Of a DNA stretch of 64,000 nt, positions 25,685 through 34,372 are shown piece by piece. The DNA is taken from contig NZ_JACHFN010000005.1 of the NCBI RefSeq assembly GCF_014201885.1, forward strand, positions 124,001 through 188,000. Reading direction: 5' to 3'. The first letter of the stretch is position 1, and each line of letters starts with the position of its first letter. Both the position numbers and the translations under genes were made by a program. The DNA comes from Deinococcus budaensis (GTDB lineage Bacteria; Deinococcota; Deinococci; Deinococcales; Deinococcaceae). The notes under the pieces were generated by a model, which ran no database searches, was not told where the DNA came from, and saw nothing but the letters and a program-made list of their open reading frames with translations.

Positions 25685-26386
25685 CGACCCCATCCTGGCT
25701 GAAAATCGTCCTCAAGTTCGAATAGCGGCACTCGGACGTGTTCCGGGACCCCTCTCCCTCTGACCCTGGCCGCTTGCGTGTGCAGCTCGGGTCAGCGGGA
25801 GGACGAGTACCGGCGCACCGCCGCGAAGTTCACCCCGGAGGAACTGAACGGCCTGTGCAAGGCCTTTGGAAACCTGATGCACCTGAAGCTCGCGGACCCC
25901 TTCCTGGACCTGTTCAGCGAGACCTAGATGGGTCGCCTGAGCAAGAGCGCGCAGCAGTACCTGGGTCAGGTCTACACCCCGAGTACGATGGCCCTGCTGA
26001 TGACGAAGATGATCATGCACCCGCCCGAACCCGGCGAGGCCCTGAAGGTGGCAGAGCCCGCCGCTGGAAGCGGAACCCTGGTGCTGGCCGCAGCCCAGGC
26101 GCTGGAGGACCTGGGGGTCAGCCGCCTGCACATGCGGGGGGTGGCCACCGACCTCAACCCCTTCGCGGTGGACATGGCGCTGGTCAATCTGGGACTCGCA
26201 GGCGTCCCGGCAATCGTCCGCTATGGCAACAGCCTTACCGAGCAGGTCTTCCGCGAGTACCCGGCGCCCGCCTGGCCCTTCGCGTATCCCTACAGCGGCG
26301 AGACGAAGGCCGAGCGGCTGCGAGGCATCGATGTCCTGGACATATTGCGGCTGACCGTACCCCTGCCAGTCCGTGCCGCGGGCTGA
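25681..26386 (+). pseudogene. N6-adenine DNA methylase with two stops and a frameshift
   Basis: Starting at TTG 25681 the frame reads TTPSWLKIVLKFE then TAG at about 25723, followed by RHSDVFRDP; near 25755 the frame changes to LTLAACVCSSGQREDEYRRT and AAKFTPEELNGLCKAFGNLM, meets an in-frame TAG at 25925 and goes on as MGRLSKSAQQYLGQVYTPST, VAEPAAGSGTLVLAAAQAL (motif I) and VATDLNPFAVDMALVNLGLA. The order matches type I-like N6 DNA methylases (FTP...motif I...). The NPPY-like catalytic motif is not seen before the stop at 26386, so the 3' end is missing too. Confidence 0.7.
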
Positions 26387-26557
26387 GGCGCTGTGGGATT
26401 CAACCATCCGACTGAGGTGTGGCTTTCACTCAACAAGAAGTCTGGCGTTCCTGAGGAAGTCAAGAACGGCAGGGGAGAGGGGCCCGCGAGTTGTCGCCCT
26501 CTACAGCCCGGTCCTCCTCTACACGTTCAGCTTCTCGGCCTCCCCACGCCTCGTCAC

Positions 26558-26590
26558 CGCGGAGTTAGAGACTTGATCTCTAACTCCGCG
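26558..26590. repeat. 14-bp perfect inverted repeat
   Basis: Arms CGCGGAGTTAGAGA (26558-26571) and TCTCTAACTCCGCG (26577-26590) with loop CTTGA, in the 351-base gap between the methylase remnant and parA. There is no T tract. It could be a terminator shielding parA, or a protein-binding or partition site. The rest of 26387-26701 shows no gene. Confidence 0.55.
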
Positions 26591-26701
26591 AAGTCGGTCC
26601 TGAAGGGTGTCGTTTGTCGTGCCTCGCCCCAGCCTCTCGGAATGGCGAAGCAATCTCTCCTGCCGTCCACTGGGCTCCGGGGGTGCAGAAACTGGGGAAA
26701 G

Positions 26702-26731
26702 TTGACAATGTTTTAAACATTTGAGTAGCCT
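26702..26731 (+). promoter_or_regulatory. parAB promoter with palindromic operator
   Basis: -35 TTGACA (26702-26707), 18-base spacer, -10 TAGCCT (26726-26731), then ATG 26738 six bases on, which implies a leaderless transcript. The spacer contains AATGTTTTAAACATT (26707-26721), a perfect 7-bp dyad around a single central base. It is AT-rich, like the operators bound by Phd/YefM antitoxins, and the first domain of the encoded protein is of that type. Confidence 0.7.
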
Positions 26732-26737
26732 GCCGTC

Positions 26738-27766
26738 ATGCCGCTCAAGCCCGTGCCTGGAACCGCTCAGGTGACCAGCGCCGAATTGCGGTCGCGCTTT
26801 CCCGAATTGCTCGATCAGTTGGGCCAGGGCACACGGGTCGTCGTCACGCACTACCGCCGTCCCATCGGCGCGCTCGTGAGCCTGGAAGATCTTCAGCGCC
26901 TGCGGCGCGCCGACGTCGCGGATGCCCAGTCGGGGCAGGGGAGACTTATGCAGATCATTGGAACGCACAACCAGTCGGGTGGAGTGGGGAAAACCACCAG
27001 CGTCGCGGAACTGGGGTACGACCTCAGCACCCGCCTCAATCTCCGCACCGGACAGCCCAACCGGGTGCTTCTGGTCGACACCGATCCGCAGGCCTCCCTC
27101 ACGAAACGCTTCGGCCTGCATGACGACCCCTCGTCCCCGGCCCACGTAGTCACCAGCACGCTGTTCATGAGCGTGATGGACCCGCAACTTCCCGGGCCCA
27201 CGCCCCTGCCGTCCCCCACGGTGCCGGAACTGCACCTGATCCCTGCCAACCAGCACCTCAGCCGCCTCGACGCGCTACTCTACAGCGACGACAGCCTGCT
27301 GCCGAACCTCGGCCAGGTGCTGCGGCGTTACCAGGACTACGACTACATCCTGATCGACACCCCGCCCAGCCGGGGCATGATCACCCGTGCCGCGCTGATC
27401 GCGAGTGAACACATCATCATTCCGGTCAACAGCAGCCTCAAGGCGATGGAGAACTTCGACAGCGTCTCCGAGCTCATCGGGCAGTGCCAGCGCCACAACC
27501 CGAACCTGCGGGTGGCGATGTTCCTGCTGACCCAGTACCAGAAGAACATCCTGCACGACCAGGACGTGCAGCGCATCCTCAAGACCCAATACGCCGGGAT
27601 CGCGCCTACCAGCAGCCCAGTGCCGCACCGCAAGGCCCTGTTCAACGACGCCAGCCTCGCCCGGCTGCCCATCGCGCTCTACCGCCCCAAGGACCCGGTG
27701 AACAAGGATTTGCGGAGGGTCACCGATGAACTGCTTGCCTCCATCGGTGAGCCGGTGACGGCATGA
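26738..27766 (+). CDS. parA: ParA ATPase with N-terminal Phd/YefM-like domain
   Basis: 342 residues from ATG 26738. Residues 8-60 look like a Phd/YefM antitoxin fold: VTSAELRSRFPELLDQLGQG, then TRVVVTHYRRPIGALVSLED and LQRLR. Residues 71-340 are ParA: deviant Walker A HNQSGGVGKTTS near 78-87, LLVDTDPQASLTKRFG, YILIDTPPSRGM and IIIPVNSSLKAMENFD. An internal ATG at 26948, after GGGGAGACTT, could start ParA alone, so two products from one frame are possible. ParB overlaps its end by four bases. The fused domain would give sequence-specific binding to the palindrome in the promoter, replacing the N-terminal helix-turn-helix of type Ia ParA proteins. Confidence 0.85.
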   Translation: MPLKPVPGTAQVTSAELRSRFPELLDQLGQGTRVVVTHYRRPIGALVSLEDLQRLRRADVADAQSGQGRLMQIIGTHNQSGGVGKTTSVAELGYDLSTRLNLRTGQPNRVLLVDTDPQASLTKRFGLHDDPSSPAHVVTSTLFMSVMDPQLPGPTPLPSPTVPELHLIPANQHLSRLDALLYSDDSLLPNLGQVLRRYQDYDYILIDTPPSRGMITRAALIASEHIIIPVNSSLKAMENFDSVSELIGQCQRHNPNLRVAMFLLTQYQKNILHDQDVQRILKTQYAGIAPTSSPVPHRKALFNDASLARLPIALYRPKDPVNKDLRRVTDELLASIGEPVTA

Positions 27767-28734
27767 CGCGCGGGCGACCCAGCATGGAGGCGCGGACGCC
27801 GGCACCCGCCACCGTCCTGAATAACCTCGACCTTGCCCGGGCGCGGATCATTCCCCTCACGCAGATTCGCCTGATCGAGCACCACAACCCGCGTGGCCGG
27901 TACTCGCGGGACGAGGTGTTCAGCGAGGAGAGTTTGAGCCCGCTCGTGCGGTCGGTCCGCGAACGCGGCGTCCTGCAACCGGTGCTGCTCCGTGCCACGC
28001 CGGGCGGACATTACGAACTGGTCGCGGGCGAGCGCCGCTTCCGCGCGGCGCAACTCGCTGGCCTGAGCGGCGTCCCCGCCGTCGTCGAAACGGTCGCCGA
28101 CGCGGACCTGCTGGAGTACGCGCTGATCGAGAACCTCCAGCGGGAAGCGATGAACCCGGTCGATCAGACCTTTGGGGTGCTGGAACTGCTCAGCCAGCGC
28201 ACCGGACACCCGCTGAGCGCGCTGCCCGCCTATCTCAACCGCCTGCGCAACGGCACCGAGCGCGACGAACACCGGGTCGAGGAAACCCTGCAACAGGTGG
28301 GAGGCTGGACCCTGCTCACCTTCGCCACCCGCAACGTCAAGTTTCTCGGTCTCAGGACCGGGGAACTGGACGCCGTGGCCGCAGGCAAGCTCACCAGCAG
28401 CGCCGCCTTTGAACTGCTGCCCTTGGGCGAACACGAGCGGCGACCCGTCCTCCTTGAGGAGGCCCTGCGGCAGGGGTGGTCGGCGAAGGAACTGCGCGCC
28501 CAGGTGCAACGGGTGTTGCAGGAGGGGAGCGCACCCTCCGAGACCAGGGCACTCGTCTCCCGGGTCAGGGCTTCCCTGACGGAGCGGCGCGTCGGCCAGC
28601 TCAGCGCCGCGAAGCGGAAGGAACTCCAGCGTCTCGTCGAACAGCTCGAGTCGCTGTTGCAGGAGGAGCGCCCCCGAGGCCCGGGAGGACGCCGAACTCA
28701 GGCGAGAGCCGCCCGGGGGGAGCGCCCGACCTGA
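27763..28734 (+). CDS. parB: ParB partition protein
   Basis: 323 residues from ATG 27763, overlapping parA. ParB proteins bind parS and spread as CTP-dependent clamps. Visible: IPLTQIRLIEHHNPRGRYSR, the CTPase motif YELVAGERRFRAAQLAGL near residues 83-100, ALIENLQREAMNPVDQTFGV (box II), a helix-turn-helix region and a charged C terminus. No copy of the chromosomal parS consensus is visible nearby; the plasmid site is unknown. Confidence 0.9.
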   Translation: MTRGRPSMEARTPAPATVLNNLDLARARIIPLTQIRLIEHHNPRGRYSRDEVFSEESLSPLVRSVRERGVLQPVLLRATPGGHYELVAGERRFRAAQLAGLSGVPAVVETVADADLLEYALIENLQREAMNPVDQTFGVLELLSQRTGHPLSALPAYLNRLRNGTERDEHRVEETLQQVGGWTLLTFATRNVKFLGLRTGELDAVAAGKLTSSAAFELLPLGEHERRPVLLEEALRQGWSAKELRAQVQRVLQEGSAPSETRALVSRVRASLTERRVGQLSAAKRKELQRLVEQLESLLQEERPRGPGGRRTQARAARGERPT

Positions 28735-29147
28735 GCACCAGCAAACCCCACGGATCGCGTCCTCCTCCACGTGCCTCCTCTCGGCTCCTCAGGCCTCGGC
28801 ACACAGCTGGCTTCGCCAACGCTGTTTCAGGGGTGCCGACAACGCCGTCGTGTTCCCCTCCACGCCACTGCGGATCAACAGGAGGGCCAACTGGGCTGCG
28901 CCTCCAGTTCAGCCAGTCGGTTCCGACCCCTTTGGGGGAAACCGGACGTGCGGGGAGGCGTCAGCGAGGTGCGCCGCTGAGAATTTCCTTTGGTGGTGAC
29001 CGCGGCGTTCAATTCGAGAGCAAATGCACCGGTAGTACCGGTCACTAATTGCCATTATTGACCCACGCCGACTCCAGAGTTTTGCGTGCAGCACAGCGGC
29101 TTCCTGAATCCCGACCGGCCTCGCCACACAGCTAGACAACTTCGGCG
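28735..29147. other. Intergenic region between parB and the iterons
   Basis: No gene seen. At 29029-29043 the sequence ACCGGTAGTACCGGT contains two ACCGGT palindromes three bases apart, a possible protein-binding site (partition or replication). The stretch becomes richer in A and T towards the iterons. Confidence 0.4.
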
Positions 29148-29263
29148 GCAGTCAGATCGAACGCAAAAAACGAGCACACGGTCAAGTTCAAGGCAAATAC
29201 GGTCAGAACGAAGGCAAATATCGGTACGATTCTGCCTCAGCTACGGTCACCACCGAGGCAAAT
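29148..29263 (+). repeat. Iterons of replication origin 1
   Basis: Three 21-bp repeats of the form ACGGTCA-N5-[A/G]AGGCAAAT lie at 29178-29198, 29199-29219 (directly adjacent) and 29243-29263. A weaker fourth copy (GCAGTCA-GATCG-AACGCAAAA) is at 29148-29168. The following 100 bases, up to the Rep start at 29371, are AT-rich for this molecule (TTCTCTTTTAATCTTTTATC), which suits an unwinding element. Confidence 0.75.
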
Positions 29264-29370
29264 TCTCAAAAGTGCTGAAAACGACGTGTTGGTGGCCGAA
29301 TACGTCCGGCCGTGTTGTTGTTCTCTTTTAATCTTTTATCTACTTAAAGACCAACAGACACAGGAGGCCC

Positions 29371-30750
29371 ATGAGCAAACGACTGATCATTCCAGAGAAA
29401 CTGACGGATGAGCACTTCCTCGCCCGGCTCGGCCTGATCAGCGTGCAAACCCGGATCGACGAGCGCAGCCCCCTGAACCACCGCTGGACCAGCCGCTTCA
29501 GCATCAACGGACACGATTACCACGTCGAGGGTTTCGCGGCCGACTTCGGTCGCCCCCGCGGCGTGGACACCGACGTGCAGATCGCCATCGAAACCCTCTT
29601 CGAGCGGCAGGGGTGTCCTCAGGACAACACCATTGTCACCACCGCTTATGAACTCCTGATGCTGTGTCTGATGACCGATAAGGGCGACAACTACTTGCGG
29701 CTGCGCGAGAGCCTGATGCGCCTGTGGCGGGTGGGCTTTCTGGTGTCCCGCGCCTACCACCACCCGAGCAGCCCCTGGGCGATGTACCTGAACGAGACCC
29801 TGAACCTGATTCAGCGGGTCCGGTTCTGGAGCAAGGGGGCCCGCCGGGAGTCACCCGACCTGAGCACGATGGACGCGGACGGCCGGCTGATCATCCAGCT
29901 CTCCGACCCGGTCGCACAGAGCATCCGGGCCGGCTTCACCCAGCACCTGGACACCATGCTGCTCTCGCGGATCGAGCAGCCGGTGGGCCGCGGCGTGTAC
30001 CGCCTCCTTCAGGCGCACCGCACCAGCGAGCAGGGGGGAGGGCTGCGGGTCGGCCTGCGGGAGTGGGCCAGCGCGTGCGGCATCTTCAGCCCGGACTCGG
30101 ACAAGATCCGCCGCGTATTGCAGCCCGCCCATGAGGAACTGGAGGCGAACGCCTACCTGGAGGGGATCGAATTCGAGGGCCGGGGCGCCAAGCAGGTGTT
30201 GCACTACCACTTCCGCGTCGAACCGTCGCTCGACCCCCACCTGGTCCGGGACGTGCGGGAACTGGGGATCAGTGAGGTGCGGGCCCAGACCCTGGTGAAG
30301 GGGCACCAGCAGGCCCCGGAGCGGGTCCTCGCTTCGGTCGAGTACGTGCGCGCCCAGAAGAACGTCCGCTCTCCAGGGGTCCTCCTCGCGGACATGCTGA
30401 CCCATCCCCAAAAGTACATCCTGCCTGAGGGGACCACGCGGGGCACCCTGGCATCCGCCGCACCTCATCCCGACCCCCGCGTCCTCGAGCAGCAGATCGA
30501 ACGGGAGCAGGAGGTGCGGCAGCGGCAACTGCTCGAGTTGCCGCCAGTCGAACAGTGGCGGGCCAACCAGACCACCCTGCGCTTCATGCTCAAGGCCTAC
30601 CTGAGCGCCCCGCAACTTCAACACCTGGAGGAGGCCTGCGTGTCCGGCCGGTTGAGCGCTTCTCAACTGGCACACGATCTGAGCGTCGCCACGGCCCGGG
30701 CGGCCAGAGCGGACCTGGTGCACACCCTGATGGCCGAGTTGGACGGCTGA
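29371..30750 (+). CDS. repA: Replication initiator RepA (replicon 1)
   Basis: 459 residues from ATG 29371 (CACAGGAGGCCC upstream). It resembles the RepA-type initiators of Deinococcus plasmids: an N-terminal domain with RLGLISVQTRIDERSPLNHR, paired winged-helix-like regions (QDNTIVTTAYELLMLCLMTD; LLSRIEQPVGRGVYRLLQAH; VGLREWASACGIFSPDSDKI) and a long C-terminal helical part. It is similar in layout and in several blocks to the second Rep at 48085 (VITTTAYALLKLAGL; VYQHLPSVGSRALYRLLDVY), but they are clearly different proteins. Iterons lie immediately upstream. Confidence 0.8.
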   Translation: MSKRLIIPEKLTDEHFLARLGLISVQTRIDERSPLNHRWTSRFSINGHDYHVEGFAADFGRPRGVDTDVQIAIETLFERQGCPQDNTIVTTAYELLMLCLMTDKGDNYLRLRESLMRLWRVGFLVSRAYHHPSSPWAMYLNETLNLIQRVRFWSKGARRESPDLSTMDADGRLIIQLSDPVAQSIRAGFTQHLDTMLLSRIEQPVGRGVYRLLQAHRTSEQGGGLRVGLREWASACGIFSPDSDKIRRVLQPAHEELEANAYLEGIEFEGRGAKQVLHYHFRVEPSLDPHLVRDVRELGISEVRAQTLVKGHQQAPERVLASVEYVRAQKNVRSPGVLLADMLTHPQKYILPEGTTRGTLASAAPHPDPRVLEQQIEREQEVRQRQLLELPPVEQWRANQTTLRFMLKAYLSAPQLQHLEEACVSGRLSASQLAHDLSVATARAARADLVHTLMAELDG

Positions 30751-31016
30751 GCCAGGACCATCGAAAGGTCCACCCACCTGCCGGAAGCACCTCCACAGCA
30801 CCGACTTCGCGAAAGCTGTGGTAGGCAATCAGGAGGACCTGGGCTTCGTCTCCTGAGCAGCAGGCCAAGCTTGACCAGCCCTCACCACCCCACCAGCTCC
30901 CCTTGGCCTTCACAGTGAGGTGCAGCCAGCACAGCGGCCTCCCGGCCCGGCCGTGTCCAGCTCATCCTCCGGCAGCTCCGGCGCCTCCCGGAACCGTTCC
31001 TGCCCAGAAGGCAGCA
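30751..31016. other. Intergenic region after repA
   Basis: No gene seen. CCACAGC (30793-30799) and GCTGTGG (30815-30821) form a weak hairpin 43 bases after the repA stop, a possible terminator. From about 31017 the sequence matches the upstream region of the 45170 gene. Confidence 0.4.
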
Positions 31017-31557
31017 GGGGAGGGGAGAGGCTCCCGGAAAGAACGATTCCCGGTCCACCCCAGAAGCATGCGCACGGTCTTTCTCTCCCTGCTGCTGGCC
31101 CTCGGAGACGTGGCCCGCGCGGCCACACCCATGCACCGCCTGGTGGCGGTCGATCAGGTGCTCAACTGGCCGGCCGGGAATCAGAGCGTCACGCTGAACG
31201 TTCGTGACCATGAGGGTGGCTCCCCCCGGCTTCGATGGCACCGGGTACACGGCACGGCAGGCGGTCCAAGGCGACGAGCAGGACCGGCCCGAGCTGGTCA
31301 CCACCTGCCAGCTCACGGACGTGGCCGGGCAGCTTCTCCTGCGGCGCGACTATGTGACCGGGCCGGGGGTCGCCGCAGACGATCTTCTCCGGTGCGCTGC
31401 AACCTGGCTCCTACCGGCTGACCTTCTCGGTGACCGGCGCGGCCAAGCGCGCGGTCGGCCTGAGCGTGACCGGCCCGGTCGAGGTCAGCGCCACGGCCAT
31501 CAATCATACCCTCAGGGGAGCGCGAGTAGATACCAGTGAACACCGTCATCTGGGGGC
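31017..31557 (+). pseudogene. Decayed 5' half of a second copy of the 45170 gene
   Basis: ATG 31069 starts a signal peptide (MRTVFLSLLLALGDVARAA) and LRLVAVDQ-like sequence (HRLVAVDQVLNWPAGNQSVT) nearly identical in plan to the intact gene. The frame breaks near 31205 (then APPGFDGTGYTARQAVQGDE and LLLRRDYVTGPG), breaks again near 31390, and a third frame gives TGAAKRAVGLSVTGPVEVSA. Similarity to 45118-45690 includes about 50 bases upstream of the start and fades near 31557. The last two thirds of the gene are missing. Confidence 0.8.
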
Positions 31558-31862
31558 AGATCGCGCTCGCGGAACTCGGCTTCCGTCCAGACGTGCCCCT
31601 GGTTCTGTTCCCGGCGGTGAATGCTCATGAGCTGGTCATGGGTGTAGGTCGCGCGGTGATCATTCACGGTCTCGGCGGCCACGTTCAGGGTGGCGCGCAG
31701 GTAGAGCGCCAGGTCCACGCCGACGCGCTGTACGGCGGCGGTCAGGCGCTGCATTTCGAGGTCGCTCAGGAGGACGGAGACAGACTGTTTGCGGCCCAGG
31801 CCCTGATACTGCCGTACCTGGAGGCGGCCCGGCAGGGGGGCGTTCACCTCCGCTGGGGGCAT
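31512..31862 (-). CDS. Ribbon-helix-helix-like hypothetical protein
   Basis: 116 residues from ATG 31862. The segment RKQSVSVLLSDLEMQRLTAA followed by VQRVGVDLALYLRATLNVAA looks like a ribbon-helix-helix strand and two helices, as in plasmid mobilisation or copy-control proteins. The C-terminal 15 residues are read from the antisense strand of the decayed 31017-31557 copy, so the native end may have been replaced. It diverges from the HU gene with only 32 bases between starts. Confidence 0.5.
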   Translation of the reverse strand: MPPAEVNAPLPGRLQVRQYQGLGRKQSVSVLLSDLEMQRLTAAVQRVGVDLALYLRATLNVAAETVNDHRATYTHDQLMSIHRREQNQGHVWTEAEFRERDLPPDDGVHWYLLALP

Positions 31863-31894
31863 TCCTCTTGCGTGCGCGCTGTTGAGAGGTCACC

Positions 31895-32260
31895 ATGCGC
31901 ACCATGACGAAGAAAGCCGCGAAAGCCCCTGCCGCCAAGAAGCCCGCTGCCCCCAAGGCCCCAGGCCGCGCCACGGCGGAGAGTAACAAGGTCGGCAAGA
32001 CCCAGCTCGTCGAGCAGGTCGCCGAGAAGTCCGGGTTGACCCGCAAGCAGAGCGACGAGGCCGTCAGCGTCGTCCTGGACGCCCTGGTGGACGCGGTTCG
32101 CGGTGGGCAGAGCGTGGGCCTGAACGGTGTGGGGACCTTCAGCGTCAAGGCCACCGCCGCCCGCACTGGCGTACGCCCCGGGACCAGCGAGAAGATCCAG
32201 ATTCCGGCAGGCAAGAAGGTCGCCTTCAAGGTCGCCAGCACCCTCAAGGGCACCCTGTAA
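31895..32260 (+). CDS. hup: HU-family nucleoid protein
   Basis: 121 residues from ATG 31895 (GAGAGGTCACC upstream; ATG 31904 is an alternative). HU bends and wraps DNA as a dimer. After a Lys/Ala/Pro-rich tail of about 35 residues, typical of Deinococcus HU, comes the fold: [59 protein letters not shown], and [19 protein letters not shown]. The arm motif is [16 protein letters not shown], close to the usual GRNPxTG. A strong terminator follows. A plasmid HU may assist the Rep/iteron complex. Confidence 0.93.
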   Translation: MRTMTKKAAKAPAAKKPAAPKAPGRATAESNKVGKTQLVEQVAEKSGLTRKQSDEAVSVVLDALVDAVRGGQSVGLNGVGTFSVKATAARTGVRPGTSEKIQIPAGKKVAFKVASTLKGTL

Positions 32261-32279
32261 CCGCCAGCTTTCCCGATGG

Positions 32280-32313
32280 GGGCCACAGCAGCGTGCTGTG
32301 GCCCTCGTTGTTG
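32280..32313 (+). terminator. Intrinsic terminator of the HU gene
   Basis: GGGCCACAGCA pairs perfectly with TGCTGTGGCCC around GCG and is followed by the T-rich run TCGTTGTTG, ending about 50 bases after the stop. Confidence 0.85.
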
Positions 32314-32361
32314 CTCCCCATCCCATCCGGGCTGGGAGCGCTTAGACTGCCGGTGATCCCT

Positions 32362-32868
32362 ATGCCTGCTCTCGTCAGTCCTCCCCAGTCCCCTGACCCT
32401 GCCCAGGAGACCCGGCGACTGTGCATCCTGCTGATCGACGACAGCGCACCCGACCGGCTGATCGCTCAGGAAGTCTTCGCTGAGTACAGCGATCAGGTCG
32501 GCGTGATGACCGCTGAAAGCGGCGCGGACGCGCTGGCGAAGATGCGGCACTCCGGTGTACGCCTCCCGGACGTGGTGCTGCTCGACATCAACATGCCGGG
32601 CATGACCGGCTTCGAGGTGTTGCAGGCCATGAAAGCGGACCCCAGGCTGCACCTCATTCCCGTGGTCATGCTGACGACCTCGGGGAACGAGCAGGACATT
32701 CAGCGGGCGTACACGTTGCACGCCAGTTCGTACCTGACCAAATCCATGGACTTCTGGCACTTCGTGGAGCAGATCGAGAGCTTCGTGCGTTTCTGGCTCA
32801 CCACCCGCCTCACGCACTGGCCGGAAGGGCGCGGCCGTGAGGACACCATCCGCCCGTCCGCCTGTTAA
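32362..32868 (+). CDS. Single-domain response regulator (CheY/Rcp1-like)
   Basis: 168 residues from ATG 32362. A complete receiver domain without output domain: acidic pocket LLIDDSAPDR, phosphoacceptor in VVLLDINMPGMTGF, VVMLTTSGNEQDIQ and the conserved Lys in SSYLTKSMDF. The C-terminal extension of about 25 residues is basic. Rcp1-type regulators serve phytochrome-like or hybrid kinases encoded elsewhere. No kinase is adjacent. The 3' end overlaps the stop of the leftward gene at 32865. Confidence 0.85.
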   Translation: MPALVSPPQSPDPAQETRRLCILLIDDSAPDRLIAQEVFAEYSDQVGVMTAESGADALAKMRHSGVRLPDVVLLDINMPGMTGFEVLQAMKADPRLHLIPVVMLTTSGNEQDIQRAYTLHASSYLTKSMDFWHFVEQIESFVRFWLTTRLTHWPEGRGREDTIRPSAC

Positions 32869-33989
32869 GGCCTCAACACGGCGCTGCTCTCAGCGATCAG
32901 GCGTGCACCTGAACCATTCATCCGGCCCGTGAAGCGCAGCACACTCACCGCGCCCACCGACCGCCAGGCCAACCGAGGCTCAGCCACCACTCGCACAGCC
33001 TCGACCGGCAACCGGGCCGCCAGACGCCCGGCCGCATCCGCCTGCACCACCTGATAGCCCACCCCTGCCGCCTGAGGGTGACGGTAGACCAGCAGGTAGG
33101 TTCCGGCCGCAGGCACCTGCACCTGAACCGGGTGCTCCAGCCCCTTCGGTTGCCGCTCGGCCGCGACCGTCAGCCCAAACTCCTGCGCGAGCGCCAGGCC
33201 TGCGGTCTGCCAGAGCACCTCCTCAGCCGGGTCCAGCTCCGTAAAAGCGAAGGGGATCTGGGTCTTCGCCAGGCGGACCGTGCTGCGCCCCGCCGCTTGT
33301 TCAATCCGCACTGGCAGTTCCCGTAGATTCGCCAGTCGACCGAAGAGGGCCGTGGCCTGAACGAAGGTCTCGTCTCCCCGGCGAAAGGTCGTCTGATCCG
33401 GCGGCACCATGACGCCCCTGGCGGCCAGGCGAGCACGGTGGACGTGGTCCGGGCCGTTCGGGAGATCGAAGGTGACCCCGGCGGCCGTTACCCGCAGGAC
33501 GTCGTTCGAGATGCCTGGAACGTCGGCGGCCGTCGTGCGGGCGGAAGTGACCTTCCACCCCTGGGCCTGGAGGAGGTGTATCAGGTCGCTGAGAGCCACC
33601 CACCCCTGACGTTCACTCAGGCACTGGAGTGCGGGCGCTGGAAGATCCGCACACACGGGTCGCTCGCCCTGCGCCGTGACGAGGAGCGCCTGGCTGGCGC
33701 GGGTACTCGTGACCACGCCGACCACCGCGAACAAGGCCAGGAACACCGGGACGAGCGGTTGCAGGCGCGGCAGGGTATGCACGCGCGTGAACCCCAGCGC
33801 CGTCTCGGCGGGATCGCCGTACAGGGACAGGGCCGCCTGGGTCGCGGCCGGTTGATCCAGGCCCAGGAGGCGCTGCTCGTCGATCAGGCGTTCCAGGTCG
33901 GCGCGCAGCTCCCGCTGCACGCGGCGGCGGTCACACGGCCGCAACCCGCGTGTGGCGTCCCGCAGGTACCGTTCGAGGGGCGCGTTCAT
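32865..33989 (-). CDS. PadR-linked membrane protein with HAAS-like prefix domain
   Basis: 374 residues from ATG 33989. The N-terminal 70 residues (LERYLRDATRGLRPCDRRRV, LRADLERLIDEQRLLGLD, ATQAALSLYGDPAETALGF) look like the HAAS/permease-prefix domain often encoded beside PadR regulators. One transmembrane helix follows (PLVPVFLALFAVVGVVTSTR), then about 270 residues of extracytoplasmic sequence that I do not recognise. The start overlaps the PadR stop by four bases, so the two are an operon and PadR probably controls it. Confidence 0.7.
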   Translation of the reverse strand: MNAPLERYLRDATRGLRPCDRRRVQRELRADLERLIDEQRLLGLDQPAATQAALSLYGDPAETALGFTRVHTLPRLQPLVPVFLALFAVVGVVTSTRASQALLVTAQGERPVCADLPAPALQCLSERQGWVALSDLIHLLQAQGWKVTSARTTAADVPGISNDVLRVTAAGVTFDLPNGPDHVHRARLAARGVMVPPDQTTFRRGDETFVQATALFGRLANLRELPVRIEQAAGRSTVRLAKTQIPFAFTELDPAEEVLWQTAGLALAQEFGLTVAAERQPKGLEHPVQVQVPAAGTYLLVYRHPQAAGVGYQVVQADAAGRLAARLPVEAVRVVAEPRLAWRSVGAVSVLRFTGRMNGSGARLIAESSAVLRP

Positions 33990-34312
33990 CCTTCCCCCCA
34001 GAGGGCCGTCAGGGTCCGCTGGAAGTCCTGCTGCGCCGCTTTCAGGTCGGCGAGGTGGGCGCGGCCCGCGTCGGTCAGGGCGTACTCACGAACAGGCCGT
34101 GCCCCTGCCGGGGACGGCCTGTCCGTGCCGAGAAGAAAGCCCTGGGTTTCCAGGCGGTGCAGCGCCGGGTAGAGGCTGCCATAGCTGAGCGGATTCCCAT
34201 CGTCGATCAGGGCGTTGATCTGTTTGGCGACTTGCAGGCCGTAGAGGGGGCCGGAATGCAGCAGGCTGAGGATCAGCAGGTTGAGGTTGCCCCGGACGAA
34301 GGTGCGGTCCAT
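33986..34312 (-). CDS. PadR-family transcriptional regulator
   Basis: 108 residues from ATG 34312. PadR winged helix: RGNLNLLILSLLHSGPLYGL, QVAKQINALIDDGNPLSYGS, LYPALHRLETQGFLLGTDRP and VREYALTDAGRAHLADLKAA. The conserved Y-G-L and L-Y-P-A-L-x-x-L-E motifs are present. It heads a two-gene leftward operon with the HAAS-like protein. The upstream region contains a repeated ATCGCcTATCGC sequence that may be part of its operator. Confidence 0.9.
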   Translation of the reverse strand: MDRTFVRGNLNLLILSLLHSGPLYGLQVAKQINALIDDGNPLSYGSLYPALHRLETQGFLLGTDRPSPAGARPVREYALTDAGRAHLADLKAAQQDFQRTLTALWGEG

Positions 34313-34372
34313 ACCGCAGCGTACGTCAATTTCTCCAGTTTAGCGATAGGCGATAATTAAAGGCCAAAAAGA

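Noticed and set aside
28735..29370. parS site matching the chromosomal consensus TGTTTCACGTGAAACA
   Set aside because: No such sequence seen. The ACCGGTAGTACCGGT site is only a guess for partition.
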